A stretch of 64,000 nt of DNA from Pseudomonas sp. PSKL.D1 (lineage in GTDB: Bacteria; Pseudomonadota; Gammaproteobacteria; Pseudomonadales; Pseudomonadaceae): positions 3,892,001 to 3,956,000 of the forward strand of contig NZ_CP118607.1 in the NCBI RefSeq assembly GCF_028898945.1, written 5' to 3'. The translations under genes and the position numbers were made by a program. How positions within the stretch are numbered: position 1 is the stretch's first letter; each line of letters opens with the position of its first letter. This document shows, piece by piece, positions 31,753-39,484 of this stretch. Under the pieces are notes generated by a model, which saw only the letters and a list, made by a program, of their open reading frames with translations, was not told the origin of the DNA and did no database searches.

Positions 31753-32502
31753 TTAGATTACCTTCGCTTCGTTCTTCAGCTTCTCGACCAGTTCGGCCAC
31801 CGATTTGACCTTGATGCCAGCGCTGCGGGCAGCAGGGGCTTCGACTTTCAGGGTCTTGTTGGTGGAGGCGAGGGAAACGCCCAGCGCGTCCGGAGCCAGT
31901 GTCTCCAGCGGCTTTTTCTTGGCCTTCATGATGTTCGGCAGCGACGCATAGCGCGGCTCGTTCAGGCGCAGGTCGGTGGTGACGATCGCCGGCAGGTTCA
32001 GCGATACGGTCTGCAGGCCGCCGTCGATTTCGCGGGTGACGTTCAGCTTGTCGCCAGCCACTTCAACCTTGGAGGCGAAGGTGCCTTGGGCGTAGCCGGT
32101 CAACGCAGCCAGCATCTGGCCGGTCTGGTTGTTGTCGCTGTCGATGGCCTGTTTGCCGAGGATGACCAGCTGAGGCTGCTCTTTGTCGACAACGGCTTTC
32201 AGCGCCTTGGCCACGGCCAGGGAGTTCAGCTCGTCTGCGGCTTCAACCAGGATGGCGCGGTCGGCGCCCAGAGCCAGGGCGGTACGCAGTTGCTCCTGGG
32301 CAGTGGTCGGGCCAACGGAAACCACGACGATCTCGGTCGCAACGCCCTTTTCTTTCAGGCGTACGGCTTCTTCGACGGCGATTTCGCAGAAGGGGTTCAT
32401 GGACATCTTGACGTTTGCAAGGTCGACGCCGGAGTTGTCCGCCTTGACGCGAACCTTGACGTTGTAGTCGACCACTCGTTTGACAGCTACAAGAACCTTC
32501 AT
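31753..32502 (-). CDS. etfB: Electron transfer flavoprotein beta subunit EtfB
   Basis: 249 aa, family length. It carries the AMP-binding Rossmann-like ETF domain: [39 protein letters not shown], and the ETF signature [29 protein letters not shown]. It is preceded by GAGGA and divergent from the ETF-QO gene across a 557-bp control region. Confidence 0.98.
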   Translation of the reverse strand: MKVLVAVKRVVDYNVKVRVKADNSGVDLANVKMSMNPFCEIAVEEAVRLKEKGVATEIVVVSVGPTTAQEQLRTALALGADRAILVEAADELNSLAVAKALKAVVDKEQPQLVILGKQAIDSDNNQTGQMLAALTGYAQGTFASKVEVAGDKLNVTREIDGGLQTVSLNLPAIVTTDLRLNEPRYASLPNIMKAKKKPLETLAPDALGVSLASTNKTLKVEAPAARSAGIKVKSVAELVEKLKNEAKVI

Positions 32503-32571
32503 GGATTCCTCGTTACTCTCCGGTGAATAGATAGTCGCCTGGGGCTGAGCCCGGCGATGCGCGTGGGTACA

Positions 32572-32747
32572 AGGGCACCTCTAAAAACGAATCTGGAGCG
32601 GCAAACTTCATGGTGACCGAACAGTCTTGTCTGGACTGTTGCGGCAAATACCCACGGGTCATTTTCTGTCGTGGCGTGTAAACTCCACTACAAACCGGCC
32701 TGATGGCCGAAAACCCTGCTCCAAACCAGGTCTTTAGAGGTGTACCT
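32572..32747. repeat. 176-bp element bounded by imperfect inverted repeats
   Basis: The left end 32572-32599 and right end 32718-32747 are inverted copies (CACCTCTAAA and TGGAGC shared, with small differences between). A further GGTAC match lies outside each end, offset by six bases. The inside holds an AACAGTC/GACTGTT hairpin (32620-32640) and no reading frame. It may be a MITE-like remnant or a regulatory structure of etfBA. Confidence 0.5.
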
Positions 32748-32877
32748 GCGCCCGGCTGCAAGCCTACGGCGAACGTAAAACCGCTCGTATCTTGACCGTA
32801 ACACCCAATCCGGTCAATACGGCAAATCGGTCACCCTTCAGCCGCGCTCCTGTGATTTTACTGGCCTGCGGCAAATT

Positions 32878-32891
32878 CAAACAAACGTTTG
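32878..32891. promoter_or_regulatory. PsrA operator
   Basis: CAAAC-AAAC-GTTTG is an exact match to the PsrA recognition pattern (C/G)AAAC-N2-4-GTTT(G/C). PsrA is the Pseudomonas TetR-family regulator that responds to long-chain fatty acids and controls beta-oxidation genes and rpoS. The site abuts the -35 box of the ETF-QO promoter. Confidence 0.8.
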
Positions 32892-32893
32892 TA

Positions 32894-32922
32894 TTGGACC
32901 CGCCGAGTGGTGTAGATATAAT
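32894..32922 (+). promoter_or_regulatory. Sigma-70 promoter of the ETF-QO gene
   Basis: TTGGAC (32894-32899), 17 bp, TATAAT (exact, 32917-32922). Transcription would start near 32929, 131 bp before the GTG. The PsrA operator ends three bases before the -35, placed for repression. Confidence 0.75.
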
Positions 32923-33059
32923 GCGCGGCCAAGAGAAAACGGTGTAGTTCATCCTTTGCGCAGCTACAGGCCGGCTCCACCCGTGAGAGCCGCCGCGCAA
33001 CAGCGCCCGCACCCATAAGACAAGCAACAGCACGAGCCTTGATGAGTAGGAGAGAACCA

Positions 33060-34724
33060 GTGGAACGCGAATACATGGAATTCGACGTGGTCATCGTCGG
33101 CGCCGGCCCGGCGGGCCTGTCCGCCGCCTGCCGCCTGAAGCAGAAGGCCGCCGAAGCCGGTAGCGAGATCAGCGTCTGCGTGGTGGAAAAAGGCTCCGAA
33201 GTCGGTGCTCACATCCTCTCCGGCGCGGTGTTCGAGCCCCGCGCGCTGAACGAACTGTTCCCTGACTGGAAAGAGCTCGGCGCGCCGCTGAACACCGAAG
33301 TGAAGCGCGACGACATTTACGTGCTCAAGGATGCCGGCAGCGCCACCAAGGTGCCTGACCTGTTCGTGCCCAAGACCATGCACAACGAAGGCAACTACAT
33401 CATCTCCCTGGGCAACCTGTGCCGCTGGCTGGCCCAGCAGGCCGAGAACCTGGGCGTTGAGGTCTACCCGGGCTTCGCCGCCCAGGAGGCGCTGTTCGAC
33501 GAAAACGGCGTGGTGCGCGGCATCGTCACCGGTGACATGGGCGTGGACCGTGAAGGCAACCCCAAAGACGGCATGTACACCCCGGGCATGGAGCTGCGTG
33601 GCAAATACACCCTGTTCGCCGAAGGCTGCCGTGGCCATATCGGCAAGCAGTTGATCAAACGCTTCAACCTGGACAGCGATTCCGATGTGCAGCACTACGG
33701 CATCGGCCTGAAGGAAATCTGGGAAATCGACCCGGCCAAGCATGAACAAGGCCTGGTGGTACACACCGCCGGCTGGCCGCTGGATGTGGTAAAAGCCGAC
33801 AACACCGGTGGCTCGTTCCTTTATCACTTGGAAAACAACCAGGTCGTGGTCGGCCTGATCGTCGATTTGTCCTACGCCAACCCGTACCTGTCGCCGTTCG
33901 ACGAGTTCCAGCGCCTGAAGCACCACCCGGTGATGGCCCAGTACCTCGAAGGCGGCAAGCGCATCAGCTACGGCGCCCGCGCCATCTGCAAAGGCGGCCT
34001 GAACTCGCTGCCCAAAATGGTATTCAACGGTGGCGCGTTGATCGGCTGCGACCTGGGCACCCTGAACTTCTCCAAGATCAAGGGCAGCCACACCGCGATG
34101 AAGTCCGGCATGCTCGCCGCCGAAGCGGTGGCCGATGCCCTGATTGCCGGCAGCGAGGGCGGCGACGCCCTGAACACCTACGTCGAAGCGTTCAAGGCCA
34201 GCTGGTTGCATGAAGAGCTGTTCGCCAGCCGCAACTTCGGCCCGGCCCTGCACAAGTTCGGCCCGCTGCTCGGTGGCGCCTTCAACTACGTGGACCAGAA
34301 CTGGTTCGGCGGCAAACTGCCGTTCACCCTGCACGACACCAAGCCGGACTACGCCTGCCTGAAACTGGCGGCCGACTCGCAAAAAATCGAGTACCCGAAG
34401 CCGGACGGCAAGCTCAGCTTCGACAAGCTCAGCTCGGTATTCCTCTCCAGCACCAACCATGAAGAGGAACAACCTTGCCACCTGAAGCTGACCGACCCGA
34501 ACGTGCCGATCGCCAGCAACCTGCCGCTGTACGACGAGCCCGCCCAGCGTTACTGCCCGGCTGGCGTGTATGAAGTGGTCACTCAGGAAGACGGCAACAA
34601 ACGCTTCCAGATCAACGCGCAGAACTGCGTGCACTGCAAAACCTGCGACATCAAGGACCCGGCCCAGAACATCACCTGGATTACTCCTGAAGGCGCCGGC
34701 GGGCCGAACTACCCGAACATGTAA
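33060..34724 (+). CDS. Electron transfer flavoprotein-ubiquinone oxidoreductase (ETF-QO)
   Basis: 554 aa with a GTG start; AGGAG seven bases upstream decides it. An inner-membrane-associated enzyme that moves electrons from reduced ETF to ubiquinone. FAD-binding FDVVIVGAGPAGLSAACRLK is at the N-terminus, and the single [4Fe-4S] cluster ligands are at the C-terminus (NCVHCKTCDIKDP). It is divergent from etfBA and completes the electron path from fatty-acid and amino-acid oxidation to the quinone pool. Confidence 0.97.
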   Translation: MEREYMEFDVVIVGAGPAGLSAACRLKQKAAEAGSEISVCVVEKGSEVGAHILSGAVFEPRALNELFPDWKELGAPLNTEVKRDDIYVLKDAGSATKVPDLFVPKTMHNEGNYIISLGNLCRWLAQQAENLGVEVYPGFAAQEALFDENGVVRGIVTGDMGVDREGNPKDGMYTPGMELRGKYTLFAEGCRGHIGKQLIKRFNLDSDSDVQHYGIGLKEIWEIDPAKHEQGLVVHTAGWPLDVVKADNTGGSFLYHLENNQVVVGLIVDLSYANPYLSPFDEFQRLKHHPVMAQYLEGGKRISYGARAICKGGLNSLPKMVFNGGALIGCDLGTLNFSKIKGSHTAMKSGMLAAEAVADALIAGSEGGDALNTYVEAFKASWLHEELFASRNFGPALHKFGPLLGGAFNYVDQNWFGGKLPFTLHDTKPDYACLKLAADSQKIEYPKPDGKLSFDKLSSVFLSSTNHEEEQPCHLKLTDPNVPIASNLPLYDEPAQRYCPAGVYEVVTQEDGNKRFQINAQNCVHCKTCDIKDPAQNITWITPEGAGGPNYPNM

Positions 34725-34733
34725 GGCCCCAAC

Positions 34734-34769
34734 AAAAAGCCCCCGGCTCGCAAGAACCGGGGGCTTTTT
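34734..34769. terminator. Bidirectional terminator, ETF-QO / mqsA
   Basis: GCCCCCGG/CCGGGGGC stem with AAAAA on the left and TTTTT on the right, between two convergent genes; it should serve both. Confidence 0.9.
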
Positions 34770-34783
34770 CGTATGCCGAAGCG

Positions 34784-35185
34784 TCAGGCGGTACGCACTT
34801 CCTCGAACAATTCCGGGTGGCGATCGAGCAGTTTGAACAACTTGATCAGCGCCACTGGGGGTGTGGTCTTGCCGTTTTCATAGCGAGAGAATGCATTGAC
34901 CCCACCACCAAAGATCTCCCCCGCCTCACGCTGGTCGAGGTCGAATTTCCGGCGTATGGAAACAATGAACGAAGGGTCCACAACCGTTGCGTTCACTTGG
35001 CGCTCGAACGCCGTCATCAGAGTACTGACACGCATGGCTTCATCGTGGCCAAGAACACATTCTCCACAGGCGGAACAGTAATCGCCACTAACGCCTGTGA
35101 TTACGGTCGCCACGCCTTTGTAACTATAGGGCATACCCTGAACATCAGGTGCAAGCTCCGCACCGCCGCATGCTGGACATCTCAT
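34784..35185 (-). CDS. mqsA: MqsA-type antitoxin
   Basis: 133 aa from the ATG at 35185 (MRCPACGGAEL). The N-terminal zinc domain has two CxxC pairs (RCPACGG and YCSACGE), which in MqsA binds MqsR. The C-terminal helix-turn-helix (LDQREAGEIFGGGVNAFSRYENGKTTP) binds DNA. It follows mqsR after two bases, with its ribosome-binding site AAGGAG inside the mqsR end. It should neutralise MqsR and repress the operon. Confidence 0.93.
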   Translation of the reverse strand: MRCPACGGAELAPDVQGMPYSYKGVATVITGVSGDYCSACGECVLGHDEAMRVSTLMTAFERQVNATVVDPSFIVSIRRKFDLDQREAGEIFGGGVNAFSRYENGKTTPPVALIKLFKLLDRHPELFEEVRTA

Positions 35186-35187
35186 GA

Positions 35188-35484
35188 CTACAACTCCTTG
35201 AAAGACACGATGAGTACCTCGTCTATCACGGAAACTTTCAGATAAACGTACCCGGTTGCCGTAAGCCGGCGATACACGTCCTGCCAAACCCGGTGATCGA
35301 TATGGCTGGTCATGCTCTTGAAGAAATCAGTGCGTTCCAGGCGGGCAACCACTTCAAGGATGCCGGGAAAATCCATTCCCAGCGTCCTGGCGCCTCTCAA
35401 TGCAGTACCCGTAACGCCAACGCGCCCTTCGGCAGCCAAGGCTTTCACCCGCTCCAGCGGGCAATGAGGCATTCTCTTTTCCAT
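35188..35484 (-). CDS. mqsR: MqsR-type mRNA interferase toxin
   Basis: 98 aa, the size of E. coli MqsR, a RelE-fold endoribonuclease that cuts mRNA at GCU/GCA. The C-terminus YVYLKVSVIDEVLIVSFKEL closely follows the family (Tyr and Lys of the active region present), with SHIDHRVWQDVYR before it. Toxin-first order with a 2-bp gap to the antitoxin matches mqsRA. The region upstream carries the operator palindromes. No broken residue is seen, so it is probably active. Confidence 0.93.
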   Translation of the reverse strand: MEKRMPHCPLERVKALAAEGRVGVTGTALRGARTLGMDFPGILEVVARLERTDFFKSMTSHIDHRVWQDVYRRLTATGYVYLKVSVIDEVLIVSFKEL

Positions 35485-35490
35485 GAGAAA

Positions 35491-35507
35491 TTAACCTTCC
35501 AGGTTAA
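35491..35507. promoter_or_regulatory. MqsA operator upstream of mqsRA
   Basis: TTAACCT-TCC-AGGTTAA is a perfect palindrome with the ACCT-N(2-4)-AGGT core that MqsA binds in E. coli. It is 7 bp upstream of the mqsR start. Confidence 0.8.
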
Positions 35508-35519
35508 ATTTGGCCAATA

Positions 35520-35535
35520 GGTTATTCCAATAACC
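35520..35535. promoter_or_regulatory. Second palindrome in the mqsRA control region
   Basis: GGTTATT-CC-AATAACC is a perfect 7+7 palindrome, centred 28-29 bp upstream of the MqsA operator centre. It shares the GGTTA half-site in the opposite arm order. It may be a second MqsA site or the site of another regulator. Confidence 0.5.
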
Positions 35536-35578
35536 CCCGCCCGGAAGTCTGCCTCAGTGCCTCACCAGCGTTAGCCCC

Positions 35579-36904
35579 TCATTTGTCACCACACATGATC
35601 GGCAACGGCTGCGCCACAAACGCCAACGCCTCACGACGCCCGAAGTACAGGGCCGTCAGCAACCCCACCACACCCATGATCAGACAAAACCCGACACACA
35701 CCCACGGGCTCCACGGCATCAGCGCAATCAGCGCCAGCGGCGTGGTACTGGCCCACAGTGCATAGGCCACGTTGTAGGTGAAGGAAATCCCCGACACGCG
35801 AATTTCGGCCGGGAACAGCCCGACCATCACCGACGGCACCACCCCCACCACCCCGCAGCACAGCCCGGCCACGGCATATGCCAGCCAGGTCGCGCCCCAC
35901 TGCCCCACCAGGCTGGCATACAACGCGCCGATGCCCAGCGGCAGCAGCACGCTGTAGATCATCAGCGCACGCCAGGCGCCCAGCCGGTCGACCAACAGCC
36001 CGGCCAGCACGCAGCCGATGTTGAGGAACACGATGCCCACGCTGCTCAAGGCAAAGGTATGCCCCGCCGTCATGCCAAAGCGTTGCTGCATCACGGTCGG
36101 GGTGATCACCACCAGCACCACCACTGCCGAGGTCAGCACGCAGGTCAGCAATGCGGCCGGGATCAGCGCCTGACGGTGCTCACCCAGCACCCGCCGCAAC
36201 GGGAACGCCACCGGTTGTTCCTGGCGCTCGCGCAAGGCCAAAAATACCGGGGTTTCGCTGAGCCAGCGGCGCAGCCATACACCAATCACGCCAAACACCC
36301 CGCCCAGCAGGAACGGGTAGCGCCAGGCGTAATCGAGGATTTCCTGCGCAGTGAACACCTGCGCCAGCAGCGTCGCCGTCAGTGCCCCGAGCAAGTAGCC
36401 AAAGGTCAGCCCCGCCTGCAAGAAACCCAGCGCATAACCACGGCGCCCGGCCGGTGCATGCTCGGCCACGAAGGTCCAGGCACTCGGCACTTCACCTCCC
36501 ACTGCCGCCCCTTGCAGTATGCGCAGGGCAAGCAGGATCAGCGGCGCCGCGTAGCCGATGTCGGCATAGGTAGGCATCACCCCGATCAACAGGCACGGCA
36601 GCGCCATCATCAGGATGCTCAGGCTGAACACCCGCTTGCGCCCCAGGTGGTCGGCAAAGTGGGCCATCAGGATGCCCCCCAGCGGCCGCGCCAGGTAACC
36701 GGTGACGAAAATGCCGAAGCTCTGCAGCAAGCGCAGCCACTCGGGCATTTCCGGCGGGAAGAACAGCTGGCTCAGGGTCAGGGCGAAGAACACGAAAATG
36801 ATGAAATCGTAGATCTCCAGCGCGCCGCCCAGTGCCGCCAGACCCAGGGTCCGGTGATCGCTGCGGCTGAAACGCGGCGCGCGCGCGGTATCGATGGCAG
36901 TCAT
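35579..36904 (-). CDS. MFS transporter, metabolite:H+ symporter (MHS) type
   Basis: 441 aa from the ATG at 36904, about 12 transmembrane segments. ALGGALEIYDFIIFVFFALTL is typical of MHS carriers (citrate/proline/shikimate type), with GRKRVFSLSILMMALP as the conserved cytoplasmic loop 2-3 and RILQGAAVGGEVPSAWTFVAEHAP in helix 5. The likely cargo is an organic acid or similar solute; unknown. It stands alone between mqsRA and the receiver gene. Confidence 0.88.
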   Translation of the reverse strand: MTAIDTARAPRFSRSDHRTLGLAALGGALEIYDFIIFVFFALTLSQLFFPPEMPEWLRLLQSFGIFVTGYLARPLGGILMAHFADHLGRKRVFSLSILMMALPCLLIGVMPTYADIGYAAPLILLALRILQGAAVGGEVPSAWTFVAEHAPAGRRGYALGFLQAGLTFGYLLGALTATLLAQVFTAQEILDYAWRYPFLLGGVFGVIGVWLRRWLSETPVFLALRERQEQPVAFPLRRVLGEHRQALIPAALLTCVLTSAVVVLVVITPTVMQQRFGMTAGHTFALSSVGIVFLNIGCVLAGLLVDRLGAWRALMIYSVLLPLGIGALYASLVGQWGATWLAYAVAGLCCGVVGVVPSVMVGLFPAEIRVSGISFTYNVAYALWASTTPLALIALMPWSPWVCVGFCLIMGVVGLLTALYFGRREALAFVAQPLPIMCGDK

Positions 36905-36974
36905 GGCAGGGGTCCGAAATCGGCAAAGGGCTAGAGAATAACAAATACCCTCTGCCTTGCCCCCAACGAACGGC

Positions 36975-37454
36975 CTATCGGCTGAAAACAGTGTGGGCGA
37001 AGTTCCGGTGGCGAATGGCTGGCGTACTGCCACTGGACATGCCCGGCGGCAGCGGCAGTTTGCCTATGACCAAGGGCGCATCGATGATCGCCATGAACGA
37101 CTCCAACGCCTCGTTATCCGGTACCTGCGGCAAGCTGACGTTCACCGCCTGGCGTTCGGTTTGCGGCACCGCAGGCACTTTCAGGTGCTGGGAGTGGTAG
37201 AGCAGCGCGTGTTGGATCTGCGCGCTCACCCGGCAAAAGCGCGCCAGGTCGACGCCGGCATGGCTGGCCAACTCGATGTTGCCAAGCAACAGGTTGAACG
37301 GCTGAAGCGCACAGTGCACCAGGCGCTGCAGTTCATCGAAGCTTTCCACCGGGGCAATGCGGTAATAGCCCAGCCCGTTGAGCAGGCGTTCCAGCTGCAG
37401 GCGCTGGTACGGGTGCTCGTCGGCAATCAGTATGCGCAGGGTCTTGTTCGCCAT
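36975..37454 (-). CDS. Stand-alone receiver-like protein with altered phosphoacceptor site
   Basis: 159 aa from the ATG at 37454 (MANKTLRILIADEHPYQRLQLERLLNGLG). The first 60 residues match a CheY-type receiver, including the acidic DE pair. Where LLxD would carry the phospho-Asp, the sequence reads FNLLLGNIELASHAG, with Gly-Asn and no Asp, and no clear DNA-binding domain follows. It may be a phosphorylation-independent receiver. It lies between the transporter and ECF sigma genes; no kinase is adjacent. Confidence 0.72.
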   Translation of the reverse strand: MANKTLRILIADEHPYQRLQLERLLNGLGYYRIAPVESFDELQRLVHCALQPFNLLLGNIELASHAGVDLARFCRVSAQIQHALLYHSQHLKVPAVPQTERQAVNVSLPQVPDNEALESFMAIIDAPLVIGKLPLPPGMSSGSTPAIRHRNFAHTVFSR

Positions 37455-37623
37455 GGTTGGGCCTGGGCAGTAAGGAAAAAGGGCAAACTCCCTGACCAGA
37501 CTGCGCCAGCAACAGGCAACCACCAAGGCTGCGCTTGGAGGGGTCAATTTAGATATTTGTCGGTTAACAGTGAGAAATCAAGTCGCCACCACACAGATTT
37601 TTCACACGCACTGCATGACTTTT

Positions 37624-38100
37624 TCAGGACTCCCACTGCCGCATCCGCACCCGGCAGTGCTTCATCGCATTGACGATGTGCTTTTCCACCAGGCTACGGG
37701 AGATACCCAGGCGCTCAGCGATCTGTTGATGCGACAGGCCATCAAGCTTGCGCAGCAGGAAGCTTTCCCGACAAGGCAGGCTCAATTCATCCAACGCTTT
37801 CTGCATGAGGGCCAGGCGCTGGTCCAGTTGCATGTCCTGGGGAAACGCGGAGCTATGCCAACGCTCGTCCTGTTCAAGTACTTCCAACGGTTCGGTCTGT
37901 CGGACCAAATGCCGCCGATGGCGGTCGACCACCAGGTTGAGCGCAGTGCGATAGAGGAAGGCCCGAGGATGCTCGATCTGTTGAAGATCGGTGCGCTCCA
38001 GCACGCGCAGGTAGGCATCGTGGGCAACATCTTCCGCCGCCTGGCGACTGCCAAGGCGCGCGCAGAGGAAGCTCACCAATTCGCGATAGTAGTGTTCCAC
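37624..38100 (-). CDS. ECF sigma factor, FecI/FpvI-like
   Basis: 158 aa with a GTG start. Region 2 (AAEDVAHDAYLRVLER, PRAFLYRTALNLVVDRHRR) and region 4 (LPCRESFLLRKLDGLSHQQIAERLGISRSLVEKHIVNAM) are both present, as in iron-starvation ECF sigmas. A Fur box lies upstream at 38175-38193, and the gene borders pyoverdine export and receptor genes, so an FpvI-like role (transcribing fpvA when FpvA binds ferripyoverdine) is likely. No FpvR-type anti-sigma gene is in the window. It could instead be a second PvdS-like factor. Confidence 0.85.
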   Translation of the reverse strand: MEHYYRELVSFLCARLGSRQAAEDVAHDAYLRVLERTDLQQIEHPRAFLYRTALNLVVDRHRRHLVRQTEPLEVLEQDERWHSSAFPQDMQLDQRLALMQKALDELSLPCRESFLLRKLDGLSHQQIAERLGISRSLVEKHIVNAMKHCRVRMRQWES

Positions 38101-38174
38101 GACGGTACCTGAAACGTCCTTGCCAACCAGGGCCGAGCAAGGCGGGAGGCTGAATGATATCAGGCTGGCATCTT

Positions 38175-38193
38175 ACAAATTATAATTATTCTC
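38175..38193 (-). promoter_or_regulatory. Fur box upstream of the ECF sigma gene
   Basis: Read on the minus strand, this 19-mer matches the Fur consensus GATAATGATAATCATTATC at 12 of 19 positions, in an AT-rich island within GC-rich DNA. It lies 75 bp upstream of the sigma start and 119 bp from pvdR, so iron repression of one or both is expected. Confidence 0.7.
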
Positions 38194-38222
38194 AGCAACA
38201 CGATCGGTTCGACCCGCCCAGC

Positions 38223-38246
38223 TAATTTCCGCCACGCTGCCTTCGT
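38223..38246 (+). promoter_or_regulatory. PvdS-box variant upstream of pvdRT-opmQ
   Basis: TAATT (38223-38227), 16 bp, CGT (38244-38246). Spacing and -10 element match the iron-starvation box TAAAT-N16-CGT; the -35 element differs at one base. Start site expected near 38253, ahead of the pvdR ATG at 38312. Confidence 0.6.
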
Positions 38247-38311
38247 CTATCGGGGACCTCCCTGCGCACGCAGTTGCCAGCGTGCAGCCATCACTCCGGC
38301 TGGAAGCCCTC

Positions 38312-39484
38312 ATGAGACGTGAATCCCCTATCCGCCGTCGCCTGGTACTTGGTGGCCTCGGTCTGCTCAGCCTGGGCAGCCTGCTGGCCTGGAAGGCCCT
38401 GCCTTTCGGCACGCTGCCAGTCAGTACCGTCACGGTCACCCGCGCCGACATCGAAAGCAGCGTCACCGCCCTGGGTACCCTGCAACCCCGGCGCTATGTC
38501 GACGTCGGCGCCCAGGCCTCCGGGCAGATCCGCAAGCTGCACGTGGAAGCCGGCGACCCCGTGCGCAAAGGCCAGTTACTGGTGGAGATCGACCCCTCGA
38601 CCCAACAGGCCCGCCTCGACGCCGGACGCTTCTCGATTGACAATCTCAAGGCCCAGCTGGCCGAACAACGCGCCCAGTTTCAGCTCGCCCAACAGCAACT
38701 GAAACGCCAGCGCGACCTGGCCGCCGCCGGCGCCACTCGCGATGAGGACCTGCAGGCAGCCGCTGCCCAGTTGAAAGTGACCCAGGCGCGTATCGAGATG
38801 TTCCAGGCGCAGATCCGCCAGGCCCAGGCCAGCCTGCGCAGCGACGAGGCGGAACTGGGTTACACGCGCATCTATGCGCCGATGGATGGCACCGTGGTGG
38901 CGGTGGATGCCCGTGAGGGCCAAACCCTCAATGCCCAGCAACAAACGCCGCTGATCCTGCGGATCGCCAAACTGTCACCGATGACCGTATGGGCGCAGGT
39001 GTCCGAAGCCGATATCGGCAAGGTCAAGCCCGGCATGACTGCCTACTTCACCACCCTGGCCGGCGGCAAACGCCGCTGGGCCAGCAACGTGAGGCAGATC
39101 CTGCCCATCCCGCCCAAACCCCTCGAACAAACCAGCCGCGGTGGCGGCGGCCCGGTCGCCGCCACCAGCGGCACCACCGGTAGCCAGGTGGTGCAGTACA
39201 CCGTGCTGCTCGACGTCGACAATCCGGATGGCGCACTGATGGCCGACATGACCACCCAGGTGTTCTTCGTCGCCGGCCAGGCCAGCCAGGTGCTCAGCGT
39301 GCCGCTGTCGGCGCTGGATGACCGCGGTGACCAGCGCCTGGCCCAGGTACTCGACCCGGACGGCAAGGTCCGCCAACGCCAGGTGCGTACCGGCCTGAGC
39401 GACCGCCTGCGGGTCCAGGTACTCGACGGCCTGCGCGAGGGCGAGCGCCTGGTGATTGGCGCCAGCCCCGCCAGTGGAGGATGA
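38312..39484 (+). CDS. pvdR: Pyoverdine efflux periplasmic adaptor PvdR (MacA-like)
   Basis: 390 aa from the ATG at 38312 (GGAAG upstream). One N-terminal membrane anchor (RRLVLGGLGLLSLGSLLAWKA), then the membrane-fusion layout: lipoyl halves (VDVGAQASGQIRKLHVEAGDPVRKGQLL), a coiled-coil hairpin (about residues 95-170), a barrel domain and a membrane-proximal domain. It links PvdT to OpmQ in a tripartite pump that secretes and recycles pyoverdine. The stop is immediately followed by the pvdT ATG. Confidence 0.95.
   Translation: MRRESPIRRRLVLGGLGLLSLGSLLAWKALPFGTLPVSTVTVTRADIESSVTALGTLQPRRYVDVGAQASGQIRKLHVEAGDPVRKGQLLVEIDPSTQQARLDAGRFSIDNLKAQLAEQRAQFQLAQQQLKRQRDLAAAGATRDEDLQAAAAQLKVTQARIEMFQAQIRQAQASLRSDEAELGYTRIYAPMDGTVVAVDAREGQTLNAQQQTPLILRIAKLSPMTVWAQVSEADIGKVKPGMTAYFTTLAGGKRRWASNVRQILPIPPKPLEQTSRGGGGPVAATSGTTGSQVVQYTVLLDVDNPDGALMADMTTQVFFVAGQASQVLSVPLSALDDRGDQRLAQVLDPDGKVRQRQVRTGLSDRLRVQVLDGLREGERLVIGASPASGG

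Noticed and set aside
29191-32526. 1,111-codon open frame on the plus strand
   Set aside because: Antisense to the OmpA/DUF4398 lipoproteins, binding protein and etfBA; no domain or ribosome-binding site.
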